This document shows, piece after piece, positions 5,060 to 7,944 of a stretch of 7,944 nucleotides of DNA. The position numbers were made by a program, and so were the translations under genes. The notes below the pieces were generated by a model that saw only the letters and a program-made list of their open reading frames with translations, made no database searches and was not told the origin of the DNA. Every line of letters starts with the position of its first letter. The stretch's first letter is position 1. Origin of the DNA: Candidatus Woesearchaeota archaeon (lineage in GTDB: Archaea; Nanobdellota; Nanobdellia; SCGC-AAA011-G17; GW2011-AR18); assembly GCA_018303515.1 (NCBI GenBank), contig JAGVXZ010000052.1, positions 1-7,944 of the forward strand, in the 5' to 3' direction.

Positions 5060-5875
5060 ATGAAAAAAATAATTTTCAAGTTAGAAGGAAATAATGATGA
5101 TGAACTAATTCTCTCATTACAAACTCAAATATTAAATTATACACAGAAAAAAGCACCAGAACCTACAACTAAGGATGATAAAATTGAAAGATACTATCCA
5201 ATGGCCTCCAAAATAATCAAGGAAACAGGCAATTTTAGTAATTCAAATTTACAAAGGCAAATGAAAACAAGATACAATGTAGAGATTGGATACAACCTAG
5301 CAGCCAAATTAATTGAATTAATTAAAGAAAAAGGTATAACAACAGTAGATTACATAACAAAATCAAAAATAATAAAATTAGAAGTTAAAGATCATGAACC
5401 AGATATAACTAACCCTCAACTATTTCTTGTAGATGAAAATACAGAATTAATAGTCATTGCCATAATCGATGAGCAAGATAATAAAATAAAACAGTTGAGA
5501 TGGGACTTAAATGGTACTACTCAAACTCCTTCAGGAAAAGGAATAAGATTCACAATGAACCGTGATATGAAAATAGATTGCACAGGATTTGGAACAAATG
5601 ATGAAGGTGAACTAACTGTATTAAAAAATCAAACCGAAGAAGGACTAGTTCCAGTAACACAAACAATAATACTAAAGAAAAAAGAAAGAGAGACAATTTC
5701 AAAACAATATATTCTAAAAGGAAATTGGAAAGAAACCCTAATAGATACAACTAAAGACCAAAAAGACCTAAATAGAATTATATTCCTAGCTTTAACAGAA
5801 AATAAAGAAATAAGTGAATTACTTGAAGAATTAAAAGAAATGGGAGTAGACATAGAAAAAATAGAATTTGAATAA
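5060..5875 (+). CDS. Modular protein with FtsK-gamma-like winged helix and Ig-like domain
   Basis: 271 residues, intact, starting at an ATG in an ATGA overlap and behind a strong GGAGGAGAT site. Residues 1-30 are the operon's N-terminal strand-helix module (KKIIFKLEG, then a helix to about 28). A Pro/Thr linker follows. Residues 44-95 resemble the winged-helix gamma domain of bacterial FtsK: YYPMASKIIKETGNFSNSNL, an LQRQ helix and the recognition-helix signature IGYNLAAKLIELIKEKGI, compared with IGYNRAARLI in FtsK. About seven extra residues (KTRYNVE) precede the recognition helix. Residues about 105-190 form an Ig/PKD-like beta domain (TELIVIAIIDEQ, core Trp in LRWDLNG, strand KIDCTGFG). The end (about 212-271) is the shared C-terminal module, closing LLEELKEMGVDIEKIEFE. 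The protein has no ATPase domain and no signal peptide, so a cytoplasmic, possibly DNA-binding role is inferred. FtsK-gamma domains bind directional chromosome motifs; whether that applies here is unknown. Confidence 0.8.
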   Translation: MKKIIFKLEGNNDDELILSLQTQILNYTQKKAPEPTTKDDKIERYYPMASKIIKETGNFSNSNLQRQMKTRYNVEIGYNLAAKLIELIKEKGITTVDYITKSKIIKLEVKDHEPDITNPQLFLVDENTELIVIAIIDEQDNKIKQLRWDLNGTTQTPSGKGIRFTMNRDMKIDCTGFGTNDEGELTVLKNQTEEGLVPVTQTIILKKKERETISKQYILKGNWKETLIDTTKDQKDLNRIIFLALTENKEISELLEELKEMGVDIEKIEFE

Positions 5876-5876
5876 A

Positions 5877-7565
5877 ATGGTAGAAATTAAAATAAAATTA
5901 ACAAGAGAGAATGATTTGACAATCTTAAAAGTAAGAAATATTATAAAAAAACAACTCTTACAAATTAAAGAAAATAAATTACAAGAGCTAGTATCAACTT
6001 ACACTCAAAAGGATAAAAATGATTTTGGTAATAGAGAAAATATTCAAAGTGGCCCAGATTCAGTCATTGGTAAAATAGGATCAAAAACAAGATTAGCAAT
6101 TCCAACAATAAATGAATCCCTTTTAATTTTAATAGATTTAAGAATACTTTCAGATGAATATGGACTAATTACTTTCAAGCCATTCTATAAAAAAGAAGTT
6201 GATCTTACACATGAATTTGGAAAAGAACTTGTTGAAGGACCAACAAAGGTTACCCAAAAAACAAAAATTCAGCCCGGCCAAGCAGTAATCAAACTACAAG
6301 AATGGAAATATTTTTTACAGGAGAGAAATAACCTACAAGAGTTAGAAATTGAAGATGAAGGTGAAATCTCAAATTTAAGATCAAAACCTTCTTTCAAACG
6401 AATTTCGGAATTTTGCTATAATAAGTTTCCAATTAAAAAAATAAGAACAATAGAAAATGAAGAATTATCATTCAACATCTTAAAACCTGCCTCTGGTGAT
6501 TTAATTAACTTGGAACAGGATAGATTAAACATTACTCTCACAACAAATATTAAAGAGCAATTTTCAATATCCTCTTTTTTAATTCATGATAAAGAACTCT
6601 TTCTTTTCTTTGAAGAGATTAATACTAAAACAACCAACAACGAACCATTAGAGATTACAACAAAAGTGAAATCTAAATTTATAGACTTCCTCTTCAAAGA
6701 AAAACAACCAAGAATAGAGATAATAGATTCAATTGCCAAATCCCAAAAAATAATACTCTCAATTGACTGCCATACAAAGACAGTATCAGAATTAAAACGA
6801 ATTCCAATTAAAATAGAAAATATAACCGATTATCTCTACAATTTAATTGATAAAAAAACAGATTTTTTAATGGGAAAGGGAATATCACTAGAAGTTATCG
6901 ATCAAGTAATAAACAGAATAGAGGGAATTGAAAAGAAAAATAAACCGGATATAATTCTTCTTAAACCAGAAACAAATCAAGAAATAGATCTACTAGAGAC
7001 AAATGAGTTAGAAACAAATATTCAATATGGAGATGTTATAATCGAATCCATAAAAATTAAAATTAATGATCAACTTGCACTAAACGATCAAAATTTAATA
7101 AATAAGGAAATAAAGGAAGGAAAATATAAATCCCAATTAAATTTCTTAATATTAAAACCAGAATCATTATTTCTTAGAGGAATGTTAGATTTTAAATTAA
7201 TAGAAAAACTCTTAGAAAATAACAGATTTGAATTAGAACTTTCTGTACAATATAAATCTCCATTTATTGGAAAAGAAACAATTAAAGTACCAATTATTTT
7301 AAAAAATCAAAAAGCATTCCTAATTCAAGAATTGGAGAAGTACATGACCCCTGGTGCATTTCAAGCAATGAAATCTCAATTATTAGAAGTAAGGGAAGAA
7401 GCAACATATATCCAAATAGGAAATAAAAAAATAAAATTAAAACTAAGTAAAGATCAAGAATTAAATAGGGGAATTATTGAAGCTAAAGATAATCCCAAAA
7501 TTAAGATGATATTAGATGATTTACTTTTACTATATCCTGACTTAGAACTAGAGATTGAAGAATGA
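5877..7565 (+). CDS. Large modular protein with duplicated beta domains
   Basis: 562 residues from the ATG at 5877, which lies one base after the upstream stop. The in-frame TTG at 5868 would overlap the previous gene and is less likely. The family is not recognised. Residues 1-42 are the N-terminal module (VEIKIKLTREND and a long helix). Residues about 60-105 form an alpha/beta stretch. Two beta-rich Ig-like blocks follow at about 198-312 and 357-475. Each opens with a similar strand-Pro motif (FNILKPASGDLINL and IILLKPETNQEIDL), suggesting an internal duplication that also matches the VIILTPTG opening of the membrane protein. A helical insert (about 315-350) separates them. The C terminus is the shared module: strands YIQIGNKKIKLKLSKDQ, helix, and IKMILDDLLLLYPDLELEIE. 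No signal peptide, membrane helix or catalytic motif is visible. It is intact, unlike the two split genes upstream, and its stop overlaps the next ATG. Confidence 0.8.
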   Translation: MVEIKIKLTRENDLTILKVRNIIKKQLLQIKENKLQELVSTYTQKDKNDFGNRENIQSGPDSVIGKIGSKTRLAIPTINESLLILIDLRILSDEYGLITFKPFYKKEVDLTHEFGKELVEGPTKVTQKTKIQPGQAVIKLQEWKYFLQERNNLQELEIEDEGEISNLRSKPSFKRISEFCYNKFPIKKIRTIENEELSFNILKPASGDLINLEQDRLNITLTTNIKEQFSISSFLIHDKELFLFFEEINTKTTNNEPLEITTKVKSKFIDFLFKEKQPRIEIIDSIAKSQKIILSIDCHTKTVSELKRIPIKIENITDYLYNLIDKKTDFLMGKGISLEVIDQVINRIEGIEKKNKPDIILLKPETNQEIDLLETNELETNIQYGDVIIESIKIKINDQLALNDQNLINKEIKEGKYKSQLNFLILKPESLFLRGMLDFKLIEKLLENNRFELELSVQYKSPFIGKETIKVPIILKNQKAFLIQELEKYMTPGAFQAMKSQLLEVREEATYIQIGNKKIKLKLSKDQELNRGIIEAKDNPKIKMILDDLLLLYPDLELEIEE

Positions 7566-7944
7566 ACCTAAAAATAAAAATCAATAGAGAAATAGATTTA
7601 AAAGATCAAATTCAAGAACAATTAGAAGAGTTCAGAAATAAAACCATTAAAAATAATGCAATAAATTTCTCACCGATTGCAAAAAGGGACTTAATCTCAA
7701 AAGAAATAATCACGGAAACAAATCCAAGAGTTATTAAAAACTTTCAGGTAGGAAAATCAGGTAAATGTAGATTTCAAGGTTTAATAATTAGATGGACGGT
7801 AATTTCAAAACAATATCTCTTAATAACTTATTTAAATGAAAATGAATATAATTCAGAACCGGGAGAAATAATTTGTTCTAGAGCAAAATGGAATTTAATT
7901 CTCACTGCAAATAAAGAAGCATTTAAAGATTTAGTAGGAAATAC
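7562..7944 (+). CDS. Modular operon protein, N-terminal part, runs off the right edge
   Basis: The ATG at 7562 overlaps the preceding TGA as ATGA, and the frame is open to the window end (127 complete codons). The N terminus repeats the operon's module pattern: strand NLKIKINREIDL, then the helix KDQIQEQLEEFRNKTI. Residues about 40-127 contain strands typical of the beta domains here (CRFQGLIIRWTVISKQYLLI, with Trp) and a second Trp in AKWNLIL. ETNPRVIKNF resembles DANPRVNYIS in the 3107 piece, so the two may be closer paralogs. The family is unknown. The operon evidently continues past the window. Confidence 0.8.
   Translation, partial: MNLKIKINREIDLKDQIQEQLEEFRNKTIKNNAINFSPIAKRDLISKEIITETNPRVIKNFQVGKSGKCRFQGLIIRWTVISKQYLLITYLNENEYNSEPGEIICSRAKWNLILTANKEAFKDLVGN

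Larger units (their letters stand above)
4830..5063 (+). other. C-terminal module in the -1 frame, no start codon
   Basis: The frame is open from a TAA at 4827-4829 to a TGA at 5061-5063 and has no start codon before the module. It encodes a Pro/Lys linker (KVEPPKPPQNK), then a complete module: strand HTIRYEERGIIIYYPN, helix EKAHFYKILNQLI, helix NGTLKELITSV and strand PDLEEIEL. The final TGA overlaps the ATG of the next gene as ATGA. It fills what would otherwise be a 145-base gap in a tightly packed operon, so it is almost certainly the C terminus of the 3975 gene. Confidence 0.75.

Noticed and set aside
5550..5853. Two minus-strand frames (5550-5750 and 5629-5853) opposite the FtsK-gamma-like gene
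   Set aside because: Leu/Phe-rich translations are what the reverse of A-rich coding sequence gives; the plus-strand protein is clearly real.
1..7944. tRNA, rRNA, CRISPR array, transposon ends or strong terminator hairpins
   Set aside because: No cloverleaf, regularly spaced repeats, transposase motifs or clear inverted repeats were seen by eye in either strand.

Overview
The window is strongly AT-rich. It looks archaeal, probably from a small-genome DPANN-type lineage such as Pacearchaeota or Woesearchaeota. The reasons are TTTATATA-type TATA boxes about 25-28 bases from start codons, apparently leaderless starts, one GGTGG-type ribosome binding site, and a tRNA-modification enzyme of the archaeal Trm5/Taw2 family. 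The lineage is inferred from style only; no rRNA or other marker is present.

Layout. Minus strand: a partial gene of unknown function (1-233) with its own promoter and an 11-bp tandem repeat, then a Trm5/Taw2-like class I SAM enzyme (292-1098). A perfectly palindromic TATA box (1119-1128) sits between this enzyme and a long plus-strand operon, nearly equidistant from both starts. The operon fills the rest of the window, from 1152 to beyond 7944, with genes separated by 1 base or overlapping as ATGA.

The operon is the interesting part. It begins with a six-helix membrane protein carrying two Ig/PKD-like beta domains predicted to face the cytoplasm. It continues with a series of soluble proteins, none recognised as a known family. 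They are built from the same parts: a small module of beta strand, helices and closing strand at the N and C termini (endings such as NPKLSVIRI, FPDIELIYL, VPDLEEIEL, YPDLELEIEE) and Ig/PKD-like beta domains in between. One member also carries a winged helix resembling the gamma domain of FtsK. I infer a membrane-anchored cytoplasmic assembly of paralogous modular proteins, possibly nucleic-acid linked; the function is unknown.

Two adjacent genes (2602-3978 and 3975-5063) are split into three reading-frame pieces each. Both step +1 and then -1, and both return to the original frame and end in an ATGA overlap with the next gene. One junction is an exact 10-bp tandem duplication (4513-4532). 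The two -1 junctions contain slippery heptamers, T TTA AAA (3892-3898) and A AAA AAA (4863-4869). The downstream pieces have no ATG, GTG or TTG where coding resumes. Programmed frameshifting, slippage-based switching, real decay and sequence error all remain open. The downstream genes (5060 onward) are intact.
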